From assembly GCA_027310565.1 (NCBI GenBank), contig DAIDAP010000037.1, positions 186,001 through 250,000 on the forward strand: a stretch of DNA of 64,000 bases. The letters are read 5' to 3'. Both the position numbers and the translations under genes were made by a program. Source of the DNA: Chloroflexota bacterium (GTDB taxonomy: Bacteria; Chloroflexota; Limnocylindria; P2-11E). Of the stretch, positions 15,587 through 24,223 are shown one piece after another. The notes beneath the pieces are model-generated. The model searched no databases. It was not told the DNA's origin and saw only the letters and a program-made list of their open reading frames with translations. The stretch's first letter is position 1. The number at the start of each line of letters is the position of its first letter.

Positions 15587-17082
15587 GCGGCGAAGCCCGC
15601 ATCGCGCAGCGCGTCGCGCGCCGCGCCGGCCTCGTCCCAGGGGAGCTTCTCCTCGCCGACGATGATCGAGCCCTCGTGGCCCTTTCCCGCGAGGAGCACC
15701 GTGTCGCCCGGCCGTGCGCGGCGGATCGCCTCGCGGACGGCCTGGGCACGGTCGTCGATCACCAGGTAGTCCGACCCGGAGCGCTTGCCCGCGCCGATCG
15801 CGCCGGCCTCGATCTCGCGCAGGATGCTCGCCCGATCCTCCAGCCGGGGGTCCTCCTGGGTGATGACGAAGAGGTCCGCGTAGCGCGCGGCGACCTCGGC
15901 CAGACGCGGGCGCTTCGCGCGATCGCGCTCGCCGGCGCTGCCGAACACGGCCAGCAGGCGGCCGCGTGTCAGCGGGCGCAGCAGCGCGAGCACCTTGTCG
16001 AGCGACTCCGGGGTGTGCGCGTAGTCCACGATCACCGTGAACGGCTGCCCGGCGTCGACGCGCTCCATGCGGCCGCGCACCGGCCGGGCGCGCTCGAGCG
16101 CGGTCTTCACCGTCGCGAGCGGGACGCCCGCCGCGACGCCGGCCCCGGCGGCGGCGAGCGCGTTCTGCACGTTGAAGCGGCCCACCAGCGGCAGCGCGAC
16201 GTCCACCTGCTGCGAAGACGCGGTGATACGGACGCGCGAGCCGTTCGCGTCGGCCGCGGTGATCGCGCCCTGCACGTCGGCGAGCGCGTCGATCCCGTAG
16301 GTCAGCACGCGTGCGCCGTGCGCGCGGTCGGCGAGGTAGCGCCAGTGCGGGTCGTCGGAGTTGAGCACCGCGGTCTTCGCGACGCCCTTGTCGCTGCCGC
16401 GGCCGAGCATCTCGAACAGGATGCCCTTCGCCTCGAGGTACGCCTGCAGGGTGCCGTGGAAGTCGAGGTGCTCGGGCGACAGGTTGGTGAACACGGCGAC
16501 GTCGACGTCACAGCCGCGCAGCTTGCGGAGCGCGAGCGCGTGGCTCGTCGCCTCGAGCACGCCCCAGGTCCCGCCGGCGACGAGGAGCTCGGAGAAGAAC
16601 TCCTGCACCTCGACCGCCTCCTGCGTGCTCTGCCGCGTCTCGTTCGCCCAGGTGCGACCCGCGAGCTTGAAGTCCACGGTCGTCGCGAAGCCCGTCCGCT
16701 CGCCGGCCGCCTCGAGCACGTCGGAGACGAGGTGCACCGTCGTCGTCTTGCCGTCCGTCCCGGTCACGCCGACGACGCGCAGCCGCCGCGTCGGGTGGTC
16801 GTACAGCTCGGCCGCGAGGTCGGCGAGGGCGGCACGCGTGTCGGGCACGACGATCACCGGCGCGCCGGCCGCGAGCGCCCGCTCGGCGACGACGGCGACC
16901 GCGCCGCGACGCACCGCGTCCGCGGCGAAGTCGTGACCGTCGCGGTGGAAGCCCCGGATGGCGACGAACAGCGACCCGGGCGCCGCCGCCCGGGAGTCGT
17001 ACGCGAGCGCGCGCACCTCGACGGCGGCCGTGCCCTCCGGCACGCTCATCGCGCACGCGTCGAGGAGCGGACCGAGCTTCAC
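15583..17082 (-). CDS. murE: UDP-N-acetylmuramoyl-tripeptide synthetase MurE
   Basis: 499 residues. It adds the third amino acid to UDP-MurNAc-L-Ala-D-Glu in peptidoglycan synthesis. Seen are ALAYDSRAAAPGSLFVAIRG (N-terminal UDP-binding domain), P-loop VTGTDGKTTT, EATSHAL, NLSPEHLDFHG, VDYAHTPESLDKVL and LLAGKGHE. The substrate-selecting loop reads QEDPRLED; the Arg in DPR is the residue that binds meso-diaminopimelate in DNPR-type enzymes, although the context differs. GTG at 17082 (VKLGPLL) gives the normal N terminus and overlaps the femX stop (GTGA). The much longer ORF in the track runs through other genes. Confidence 0.93.
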   Translation of the reverse strand: MKLGPLLDACAMSVPEGTAAVEVRALAYDSRAAAPGSLFVAIRGFHRDGHDFAADAVRRGAVAVVAERALAAGAPVIVVPDTRAALADLAAELYDHPTRRLRVVGVTGTDGKTTTVHLVSDVLEAAGERTGFATTVDFKLAGRTWANETRQSTQEAVEVQEFFSELLVAGGTWGVLEATSHALALRKLRGCDVDVAVFTNLSPEHLDFHGTLQAYLEAKGILFEMLGRGSDKGVAKTAVLNSDDPHWRYLADRAHGARVLTYGIDALADVQGAITAADANGSRVRITASSQQVDVALPLVGRFNVQNALAAAGAGVAAGVPLATVKTALERARPVRGRMERVDAGQPFTVIVDYAHTPESLDKVLALLRPLTRGRLLAVFGSAGERDRAKRPRLAEVAARYADLFVITQEDPRLEDRASILREIEAGAIGAGKRSGSDYLVIDDRAQAVREAIRRARPGDTVLLAGKGHEGSIIVGEEKLPWDEAGAARDALRDAGFAA

Positions 17083-18098
17083 CGGCGCAGCCGGCCCGCG
17101 ACGCGCAGCGCCGTCGTGTACAGGGGCTCGGAGAGCAGGTACGCGCGGTAGAGGGCCTCCGAAGGCACGACGTCGTGGGCCCCGACCCAGCGGCGCACGG
17201 AGCCGCCGAAGCCGCGCTTGAACAGGTACGGGCCGTACATCGGATCGTCCTTTCGCTCCGTGTCCACCGGGATGCCGCCCAGGTCGAAGCGGCGCGCGCC
17301 CGCGCGCTTCGCGGCGAGGATGCAGTCCCAGAGGAGACCATACGCCGCGTACGAGCGGCGCCCCTCCTCGTTCGTGGCGCCGGTCTGGTAGAGCACGCGC
17401 TCCCCGCACCGCCACACGAGCGCACCGGCGACCGGGGTGCCCGCGAGGTACGCCATCCGCAGCGACGCGAAGCCCGCGTCGAGCAGCGCCCGCCACATCA
17501 CGCGGTAGTAGTCCCAGGTCCGCGTGATGAACCGCGCGCGCCGGCCGGTGAGCGCGTAGAGCTCGTAGAGGGAGCGCAGCGCGGCCTCGTCGCTCGCCTC
17601 GCGCACCTCGACGGCGCGCTTGCCGGCCTGCCGCACGCTCCAGCGCGTGTCCTTCTCCATCCCCGCGAGGAGCGCGTCCTCGTCCGGCTCGAGCGACAGC
17701 TCGAGCGTCGCGAGCACGGGCTGCACGTCCTGCACGGAGCGCCGGTAGCCCGCGTCGCGCAGCGGCGCCGCCGCGAGCTCGGGCGAGAGCTCGGGATCGA
17801 CCTTCAGGAAGACGGCGCGCCGCTCGCGCGCCAGCGCGGCGAGCGCGTCGAGCGCGCGCCGGAGTCCGGCGGCGTCGTCGGGGGCGACGATCGGCCCGCG
17901 CGGCGCGTAGGCGATGGGGCGTCCGGGGAGCGCGTCGCGCCACAGCACGAGCGCGAGCGGCAGCGGATCGCCGACGCGCACGAACTCCGGCCGCCAGCCC
18001 TGCGCCTCGCGCACGCGGGCCCACGCGCTCGACTGGAGCACGTGGCCCCACGGCGAGCGCGCCGCGGCGTCGTCCCAGCCGCTCGGCGCAGTCGCCAT
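17079..18098 (-). CDS. FemX/FemAB-family peptidoglycan interpeptide-bridge aminoacyltransferase (second copy)
   Basis: 339 residues with two tandem GNAT-like domains. Typical segments are HVLQSSAWARVREAQGW, IAYAPRGPIV, VFLKVDPELS, MEKDTRWSVRQAGKRAVEVRE and the C-terminal YGLLWDCILAAKRAGARRFDLGG with FKRGFGG. These enzymes attach amino acids from aminoacyl-tRNA to the lipid-linked peptidoglycan precursor. It follows a paralogue directly (TAATG overlap) and overlaps murE by 4 nt, consistent with cell-wall function. Which residue it adds is not evident. Confidence 0.88.
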   Translation of the reverse strand: MATAPSGWDDAAARSPWGHVLQSSAWARVREAQGWRPEFVRVGDPLPLALVLWRDALPGRPIAYAPRGPIVAPDDAAGLRRALDALAALARERRAVFLKVDPELSPELAAAPLRDAGYRRSVQDVQPVLATLELSLEPDEDALLAGMEKDTRWSVRQAGKRAVEVREASDEAALRSLYELYALTGRRARFITRTWDYYRVMWRALLDAGFASLRMAYLAGTPVAGALVWRCGERVLYQTGATNEEGRRSYAAYGLLWDCILAAKRAGARRFDLGGIPVDTERKDDPMYGPYLFKRGFGGSVRRWVGAHDVVPSEALYRAYLLSEPLYTTALRVAGRLRR

Positions 18099-19099
18099 TA
18101 GGCCGCGCCGCGCGCGAGGCGCCGGCGCGCCCCGAGCCGCCACAGCGGGTAGAGCGCGGCGCGCACCGGGACCTCGAGCGGGCCGATCCACGTCGCGACC
18201 TCGCCGCCGAAGCCGAGCTTGAAGTTTTCCACGCCCGCGAGCGGATCGTCGGCGCCCTCCGCCAGGCCCCACATGTCGTACCGGCGCGCGCCGAGCGCGC
18301 GCATGCGCTGCATGGCGCGCCACTTGAGCAGGTAGAAGGGACGCGCCTCGGCGTGCGCGCCGCTCCACCCGCCGTAGAGCTCCCACGCGCGATCGGCCAG
18401 GCGCACGAGCAGCAGCGCGCCGGCGTCCTCGGCACCGACACGCGCCATGAGCAGGTGCGCCCGCTCGCCGAACGCCTCGAGCAGGCGCGCGAAGTACCCG
18501 CGCGAGTGCAGCGCGAACCGGTCGCGCGCGGCCACCGCGCGCAGGACCGCGAGGAAGCGGTCGAGGTCGCGCGTCTCCTCGGTCACCACGGCGGCGCGCT
18601 CGGCCTTGTGGACGTACTGCCGGGTCTTCTTGCGCATCGCCGCGAGGAGCTCGTCGGGCTCGCGCGTGAGGTCCACGAGCAGCGTGCGCCGCGGCTGCAC
18701 GAACACCGGGGAGCGGCGGATGCCGGCCGCGGCGAGCGCGGCGCGCAGCGCCGCGTCGTCCTCCACCTCCGGATCGACGAGCAGGCTCGCGCAGCGCTCG
18801 GCCGCGAGCGCGGCGCGGACCGCGGTGATCGCCTCGACGACCTCGCCGGGCGCGACGAGGGGGCCGCGCGGCGCGTACGCCACGCTGATCCCGAGGGGCA
18901 GCCGGCGCAGCAGCACCTGCGCGAGGCCGCGCACGGCCTCGCTCCGGTCGAGGACGAAGCGGCGAGCGCCCCAGCCGGTCGCGGCCTTGAGCTCGGCCCA
19001 CGCGCGTGTCTGGAGGACGTGCGCGCGGCCCGTCGCGGCGACCAGCGCGTCCCAGTCGCGCGTCTCCGCCTCGGTCGCCGGACGAGCGCGCAGGGTCAT
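18098..19099 (-). CDS. FemX/FemAB-family peptidoglycan interpeptide-bridge aminoacyltransferase (first copy)
   Basis: 333 residues, same architecture as the next gene: HVLQTRAWAELKAATGW, VAYAPRGPLVAPG, MRKKTRQYVHKAERAAVVTEE and the C-terminal LLKWRAMQRMRALGARRYDMWG with FKLGFGGE. The two copies are clearly homologous, especially in WA.L..A.GW, YAPRGP and the FK.GFGG end, but diverged enough to suggest two successive additions to the bridge. ATG at 19099 overlaps the topA stop by 4 nt. Confidence 0.88.
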   Translation of the reverse strand: MTLRARPATEAETRDWDALVAATGRAHVLQTRAWAELKAATGWGARRFVLDRSEAVRGLAQVLLRRLPLGISVAYAPRGPLVAPGEVVEAITAVRAALAAERCASLLVDPEVEDDAALRAALAAAGIRRSPVFVQPRRTLLVDLTREPDELLAAMRKKTRQYVHKAERAAVVTEETRDLDRFLAVLRAVAARDRFALHSRGYFARLLEAFGERAHLLMARVGAEDAGALLLVRLADRAWELYGGWSGAHAEARPFYLLKWRAMQRMRALGARRYDMWGLAEGADDPLAGVENFKLGFGGEVATWIGPLEVPVRAALYPLWRLGARRRLARGAA

Positions 19100-21270
19100 G
19101 CCGCGTCTTTGCCCGGCGCTCCCGGAAGCTCACGCGCGGTGAAGGTGCATTCGGGATAGCGCTCGCAGCCGTAGAAGGTCGAGCGGCCCCGGCCCCGACG
19201 GCGGACGAGCTCGCCCTGTCCGCACTGCGGGCAGGTCACGCCGGTCTTCTGCTGCGTCTTCTTCACGTACTTGCACTCGGGGTACCCGGTGCAGCCGATG
19301 AACGGGCCGAACCGGCCGCGGCGCTTCGCGAGGGGCTTCCCGCACAGCGGACACGTCTCGCCCTCGATGACCTCGAGCTGCGGCTCCCGCTGGCCTTCGA
19401 GCGGCTCCGCGTAGTCGCACGCGCCCTCGGGCAGCGGCTGGCCCTTCTTCGCCTTCTTGAAGCCGGTGCACGAGTAGAAGCGGCCGAAGCGTCCGAGCTT
19501 GATGACGACGGGACGGCCGCATTTCGGGCACGTCCGGTCGGTCGCCTCCTCGGTCACGTCCGATTTCTTCACCGTCCTCGTCTTCTCCTCGATGCGCCGG
19601 TTGAACGGCTCGAAGAAGTCGCGCACCACGGGCACCCACTCGACCTCGCCCTGCGCGATCCTGTCGAGGTCCTCCTCCATCCGGGCGGTGAAGCCGGTGT
19701 CGACGATGTCGGCGAAGTGCTCCTTCAGGAAGTCCGTGACCACGAACCCGACGTCCTCGGGGATGAGGGCGCGCCCTTCCTTCCGGACGTAGCGGCGGCC
19801 CACCAGCGTCGAGATCGTCGGCGCGTACGTCGACGGCCGGCCGATGCCGAACTCCTCGAGCGCCCTCACCAGCGACGCCTCGGTGTACCGCGGCGGCGGC
19901 TGGGTGAAGTGCTGGGCCGCCTCCAGACCGAGGAGCGCGAGCCGCTCCCCCGGCTCGACCGCGGGGAGCTGCGGCACCTCCTTCTCCGGCTCGTCGGTGC
20001 CCTCGGTGTACACGCGCAGGAACCCGTCGAAGGTGACGCGGCGGCCGTTCGCGCGGAGCAGGTAGTGCCCGGCCTCGACGTCGAGCCGCGTGTTCTCGAA
20101 CCTCGCGGGCGTCATCTGCGACGCGAGCGTGCGCTGCCAGACGAGCGTGTAGAGACGCAGCTGGTCGGGCCGCAGGTGCTTGCGCAGGTACGTCGGCGTG
20201 CGCGAGAGATCCGTCGGCCGGATGGCCTCGTGCGCCTCCTGCGCGCCCTTGGACCGCGTCTTGTAGTGGCGCGGGTGCTCGAGCGCGTAGTCCGCGCCGA
20301 ACTCCTTCGTGATCACGTCCTTCGCCTGCCGCAGGGCTCCCTCCGCGACGTGGAGCGAGTCGGTGCGCATGTAGGTGATGAGACCCACCGGCGCGTCGCC
20401 GAGCGACACGCCCTCGTACAGCTGCTGCGCGAGGACCATCGTGCGCTTCACCGAGAAGCCGAGCTTGCGCGAGGCCTCCTGCTGCAGCGTCGACGTCGTG
20501 AAGGGCGGCGCCGCGTTGCGAGACGTCTCGCGGGTCTCGAGGCTCTTCACCGCGTAGGCGGCACCCTGGAGCGCGGCCTTGTGCTGCTCGGCGTGCGCGG
20601 CGTCGGGGATGTGGAGCTTGTGCCCTCTGTGCTGGATGACCTCGGCGGTGAACGACTCGCCGGCGTGGTTCGCGAGCGTCGCCTCGATGCTCCAGTACTC
20701 CTGCGCGACGAACGCCTGGATCTCCCGCTCGCGGTCGACGACCAGCCGCAGCGCGACCGACTGGACGCGCCCGGCGGAGAGCCCGTAGCGGATCTTCTTC
20801 CAGAGGAGCGGCGACATGGTGTAGCCCACCAGCCGGTCCACCACGCGCCGGGCCTGCTGCGCGTTCACCAGGTCCTGGTCGATCTCGCGCGGATGGCGGA
20901 ACGCGTCGCGGATCGCCTGCGGCGTGATCTCGTGGAAGGTGACGCGGCGCAGCTTGGACTGCGGCACCTTGATCACGTCCGCGACGTGCCAGGCGATCGC
21001 CTCGCCCTCGCGGTCGAGGTCGGTCGCGAGCCAGACGTGCCCGGCCTCCTTCGCCTCCTTGCGCAGGGTCCGGACCTGCTTCGCCGAATCGTCGGGCACG
21101 ACGTACTCCGGGAGGAACGTCGCGAGGTCGACGCCGAGCTTCGACTTGGGCAGGTCACGGATGTGGCCGAACGACGCCTCGACCTTGTACTCGCTCCCGA
21201 GCATCCGTTCGAGCGTCCGCGCCTTCGTCGGGGACTCCACGACGACCAGATCCTGTTTGGCTTCAGCCAC
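19096..21270 (-). CDS. topA: DNA topoisomerase I
   Basis: 724 residues. Relaxes negative supercoils. The TOPRIM domain (VVVESPTKARTLE; ATDLDREGEAIAWH with the metal DxDxE), the type IA core (RAQ-like QARRVVDRLVGY, SAGRVQSVALRLV) and the active-site segment GLITYMRTDS with the catalytic Tyr are all present. The C terminus has three zinc-ribbon repeats: CPKCGRPVV, CPLCGKPLA and CPQCGQGEL, each completed by a C-x-Y/F-P-E-C-like pair. GTG at 21270 has AAAGGAAG upstream. It is preceded by two terminator-like hairpins, so it probably starts its own transcript. Confidence 0.96.
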   Translation of the reverse strand: MAEAKQDLVVVESPTKARTLERMLGSEYKVEASFGHIRDLPKSKLGVDLATFLPEYVVPDDSAKQVRTLRKEAKEAGHVWLATDLDREGEAIAWHVADVIKVPQSKLRRVTFHEITPQAIRDAFRHPREIDQDLVNAQQARRVVDRLVGYTMSPLLWKKIRYGLSAGRVQSVALRLVVDREREIQAFVAQEYWSIEATLANHAGESFTAEVIQHRGHKLHIPDAAHAEQHKAALQGAAYAVKSLETRETSRNAAPPFTTSTLQQEASRKLGFSVKRTMVLAQQLYEGVSLGDAPVGLITYMRTDSLHVAEGALRQAKDVITKEFGADYALEHPRHYKTRSKGAQEAHEAIRPTDLSRTPTYLRKHLRPDQLRLYTLVWQRTLASQMTPARFENTRLDVEAGHYLLRANGRRVTFDGFLRVYTEGTDEPEKEVPQLPAVEPGERLALLGLEAAQHFTQPPPRYTEASLVRALEEFGIGRPSTYAPTISTLVGRRYVRKEGRALIPEDVGFVVTDFLKEHFADIVDTGFTARMEEDLDRIAQGEVEWVPVVRDFFEPFNRRIEEKTRTVKKSDVTEEATDRTCPKCGRPVVIKLGRFGRFYSCTGFKKAKKGQPLPEGACDYAEPLEGQREPQLEVIEGETCPLCGKPLAKRRGRFGPFIGCTGYPECKYVKKTQQKTGVTCPQCGQGELVRRRGRGRSTFYGCERYPECTFTARELPGAPGKDAA

Positions 21271-21290
21271 CGCGCTTCCTTTCGCACAAC

Positions 21291-21315
21291 GAAAAGCGCC
21301 CCTTCCGAGGCGCTC
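21291..21315 (-). terminator. terminator-like hairpin in the topA leader
   Basis: Minus strand AGCGCC and GGCGCT form a 6-bp stem with an 8-nt loop, followed by TTTTCG. It resembles the hairpin before secD (GAGCGCC...GGCGCT then TTTTC). It is the second hairpin between manC and topA and may be a backup terminator or part of the topA leader. Confidence 0.45.
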
Positions 21316-21378
21316 CCGTCACTCCACTCTAAACGCCTCGGCCAGCCGGACCCTTGCCCGGGCCCCGGCCCGGGCCGG

Positions 21379-21398
21379 AAAACGGCCGATCCTCGGCC
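21379..21398 (-). terminator. intrinsic terminator of the manC unit
   Basis: Immediately after the manC TAG, minus-strand GGCCGA and TCGGCC pair perfectly around a 3-nt loop and are followed by GTTTTCC. Position, compact stem and T tract make this a convincing rho-independent terminator. Confidence 0.65.
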
Positions 21399-22469
21399 CT
21401 AGAGAAGCTCGTCCCGCTCCTCGCGGCGGAGCCGGTCGACGACCGCCTTGACGTCCTCGGCCCGCTCCTTGGGCACCACCAGGAGGGCGTCGGGGGTGTC
21501 CACCACCACCAGGCCCTCCACCCCGACGAGCGCCACGAGCTTGCCCGGCGCCCAGACGTAGTTGTCCTCGGCGTCGACCGCGACGTGGCCGCCGCTCGCC
21601 CAGTTCCGTCCCTGGGCGACGATCTCCGCGAGGCGCGCCCAGCTGCCGACGTCGTGCCAGCCGATGTCCGCCGGCACGACCGCGACGTCGCGCGCCTTCT
21701 CGAGGATGCCGTAGTCGATCGTCGTGCGGTCGGTCTCTTCCCAGACCTCCGCCAGGACAGCCTCGTACCGCGGGCCGCCGGTCGCCTCCGCGAGCGCGTC
21801 GATCGCGCGCGCCGTGGCCGGGAGGTGCTCGCGGTACGCGGCGAGGATCCGGTCGACGCGCCAGACGAACATCCCGGCGTTCCAGAAATGCCCGCCGGCG
21901 GCGACCATCCGCTCGGCCGCCTCCCGCTTCGGCTTCTCGATGAAGCGCCGCACCGCGAGCACCTCCACCGGCGCCGCGACGTCGAGCCGCTCGCCCGCCT
22001 CGATGTAGCCGAAGCCCGTGTCCGCGCGCGTCGGCGTGATCCCCAGCGTGACGAGGTGGCCGCGCTCGGCCCCCGCCGTCGCCGCGATGAGCACCTCGCG
22101 GAAGCGGGCGCGCTTCTCGACGACGTGATCGGACGGGAGCACCGCGACGACGGCCTCCGGATCGAAGGCGTAAAGCGCCGCCATCGCGAGGCCGATGGCG
22201 GCGGCGTTGCCCCGCGGGTACGGCTCCACGACGAAGTGGTCGGCGCGCAGCTCGGGCAGCTGCTCGTGGATGAGCGCGCGGTGCTCGGGCGGCGCGACGG
22301 CGAAGATGCGCTCGGTCGGCACGAGCTCGCTCACGCGCTCCACGGTGTCCCGCAGCAGCGTCGACCCGCCGACCAGGTCCAGGAACTGCTTGGGTGTGGC
22401 GCGGCGCGAGAGCGGCCAGAGGCGCGTGCCCGCGCCGCCGCTCAGCACCAGCGCGTAGAGGCGCGGCAC
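21399..22469 (-). CDS. manC: mannose-1-phosphate guanylyltransferase
   Basis: 356 residues. It makes GDP-mannose from mannose-1-phosphate and GTP for glycan synthesis. The nucleotidyltransferase signature LSGGAGTRLWPLSR and PKQFL are at the N terminus; VEPYPRGNAAAIGLA, LPSDHVV, GFGYIEAGE, FIEKPKREAAE, FWNAGMFVW and DIGWHDVGSW follow in the family order. It is the short, monofunctional form without a phosphomannose isomerase domain. It starts right after the trpS gene's stop codon region in reverse order, with only the trpS stop at 22470 adjoining its start at 22469. Confidence 0.92.
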   Translation of the reverse strand: MPRLYALVLSGGAGTRLWPLSRRATPKQFLDLVGGSTLLRDTVERVSELVPTERIFAVAPPEHRALIHEQLPELRADHFVVEPYPRGNAAAIGLAMAALYAFDPEAVVAVLPSDHVVEKRARFREVLIAATAGAERGHLVTLGITPTRADTGFGYIEAGERLDVAAPVEVLAVRRFIEKPKREAAERMVAAGGHFWNAGMFVWRVDRILAAYREHLPATARAIDALAEATGGPRYEAVLAEVWEETDRTTIDYGILEKARDVAVVPADIGWHDVGSWARLAEIVAQGRNWASGGHVAVDAEDNYVWAPGKLVALVGVEGLVVVDTPDALLVVPKERAEDVKAVVDRLRREERDELL

Positions 22470-23516
22470 CTACCGTCCGAAGTAGTCGAGCTTCATCGCG
22501 GCGCGCACCTCGTGCAGCGTCTGCGCCGCTTCCCTGCGCGCGCGCTCGCTGCCCGCGGCGAGGATCTCGTCGACGAGGCGCGGCCTCGCCGCGTACTCGG
22601 CGCGGCGCTCGCGGATCGGCGCGAGGAACGCCTGGAGCGCGGCGAGCAGCCGGCGCTTCACCTCCACGTCGCCGACGCGGCCCTCGCGATAGCGGCGCCT
22701 CAGGTCCTCGACCTCCGCGCGGTCGGTGTTGAAGGTGTCGTGGTAGACGAAGACCGGGTTCCCCTCGACCGTGCCGGGGTCGGTGGCGCGGATCCGCTTC
22801 GGGTCGGTGTACATCCCCATGACCTTGCGCTCCACCGTCCGGGGGTCGTCGGAGAGGTAGATCGCGTTGTCGAGGCTCTTCCCCATCTTCTCGCGCCCGT
22901 CGGTCCCGGGGAGGAGGCCCACGTCCGGCAGGAGCGCCTGCGGCTCGGGGAAGATCGGCGCGAAGAGCTCGTTGAAGCGGCGCGCGATCTCCCGCGTGAG
23001 CTCGACGTGCGATTCCTGGTCCTTGCCGACCGGCACCAGGTCGCCCTTCACGCACAGGATGTCCGCCGCCTGGAGCACGGGGTAGCCGAGGAGGCCGTAC
23101 GTCGGCTCCCTCAGGCCGAGGTCGCGCAGCTGGTCCTTCAGCGTCGGGATGCGCTGGACCCGCGGCACCGAGACGAGCATCGAGAAGTACAGGTGCAGCT
23201 CGGGAATCTGCGGGACCAGCGACTGGAGGACGTACGTCACCTTCTCCGGATCGACGCCCGCGGCGAGGTTGTCGAGGACGTCGTCGCGGATGTTCGCCTC
23301 GATCTCGGCGAGGGCGGTGAGCCGGGTCGTGAGCATGTGATGGTCCGCGACGAGCAGGAACGTGTCGTACTCGTCCTGGAGCCTCGCGCGGTTGGCGAGC
23401 GTGCCGACGTAGTTGCCGACGTGGAGCGGGCCGGTCGGGCGGTCGCCCGTCAGGATGCGCTTGCGCGTCCGCTTGGCGGGTGCGGTCATCTTCGGCGTGC
23501 TCACCGCTGCGGTCAT
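22470..23516 (-). CDS. trpS: tryptophanyl-tRNA synthetase
   Basis: 348 residues. Class I synthetase charging tRNA-Trp. Family motifs are LTGDRPTGPLHVGNYVG (HIGH-like), the Trp-pocket YPVLQAADIL, VGKDQESHVELTREIARRFN and REKMGKSLDNAIYLSD (KMSKS-like). ATG at 23516 gives a short leader before the catalytic core; ATG at 23489 is also possible and neither has a good Shine-Dalgarno. The 425-residue ORF of the track overlaps the upstream hydrolase and is too long. It sits 13 bp after that hydrolase. Confidence 0.93.
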   Translation of the reverse strand: MTAAVSTPKMTAPAKRTRKRILTGDRPTGPLHVGNYVGTLANRARLQDEYDTFLLVADHHMLTTRLTALAEIEANIRDDVLDNLAAGVDPEKVTYVLQSLVPQIPELHLYFSMLVSVPRVQRIPTLKDQLRDLGLREPTYGLLGYPVLQAADILCVKGDLVPVGKDQESHVELTREIARRFNELFAPIFPEPQALLPDVGLLPGTDGREKMGKSLDNAIYLSDDPRTVERKVMGMYTDPKRIRATDPGTVEGNPVFVYHDTFNTDRAEVEDLRRRYREGRVGDVEVKRRLLAALQAFLAPIRERRAEYAARPRLVDEILAAGSERARREAAQTLHEVRAAMKLDYFGR

Positions 23517-23529
23517 GGGAGCATCGATG

Positions 23530-24183
23530 CTAGCGGAACGAGCGCGCCAGCTCGTCCGCGACGAGCCGGCCGACCTCGTCGCGCTTGCCGACGAAGAAGT
23601 GATCCACGCCCCCCACCAGAGCGACGCGCGCGGTCGGATACGCCGCGCGCAGCTCCGCGGCGGTGCCGAACTGGTCGTGCTCGGCGGCCACGACGAACGT
23701 CCGCTCCGGCACCGGCGGCGGCGCCACGCTCGCCTCGCTCGCCGCACGATGGCCCCCGCCCCCGGGCGCCTGCCGCACCGAGCGCAGCGGGAGGCCGACG
23801 AGCGCGAGCGCGTCGGCGCGGCCGCCCTGCTCGATCCAGCGCAGCGTCATCACCGCGCCGAACGAGTACCCGCACGCGCCGAGCGGCAGCCGCGGCGCGA
23901 GCCCGCGCGCGTGGGCGACCGCGTCGGCGACGTCCCGCCACTCCTCGCGCCCGTCGCTCCACTCGCCGGCGCTCTCGCCGACGCCGCGGAAGTTGAAGCG
24001 CAACGCGTAGGCGCCGCGCGAGGCGCACGCGCGGGCGATCGCGGCGACGACCGGATTGCGCATCGTGCCCCCGTGCGTCGGCAGCGGGTGCGCGATGACG
24101 ACGATCGCGCGCGGCGCCTCGTCGGGCACGCGCAGCGTCCCCTCCAGCCGGTCGGCGATGCGGATGGGCTCTTCGCGCACCAC
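23530..24183 (-). CDS. alpha/beta hydrolase of the COG2945 type
   Basis: About 217 residues. HPLPTHGGTMRNPVV, FNFRGVGESAGEW, the nucleophile elbow GYSFGAVMT, AEHDQF and the closing GVDHFF supply a complete Ser-Asp-His arrangement. The substrate is unknown; relatives are small serine esterases. The start is uncertain: GTG codons at 24201, 24183 and 24180 all precede the conserved part and no Shine-Dalgarno decides. It follows the S9 peptidase by about 40 bp on the same strand. Confidence 0.75.
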   Translation of the reverse strand: MVREEPIRIADRLEGTLRVPDEAPRAIVVIAHPLPTHGGTMRNPVVAAIARACASRGAYALRFNFRGVGESAGEWSDGREEWRDVADAVAHARGLAPRLPLGACGYSFGAVMTLRWIEQGGRADALALVGLPLRSVRQAPGGGGHRAASEASVAPPPVPERTFVVAAEHDQFGTAAELRAAYPTARVALVGGVDHFFVGKRDEVGRLVADELARSFR

Positions 24184-24223
24184 TCGCAGTGTGCCCCGCA
24201 CCGCGCGCGTGCCCGGCGGCGCG

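Noticed and set aside
17079-19133. 684-residue ORF as a fused double FemX protein
   Set aside because: The long frame is a mixture: the first half is a shadow of the first FemX gene; the genuine second gene starts at ATG 18098.
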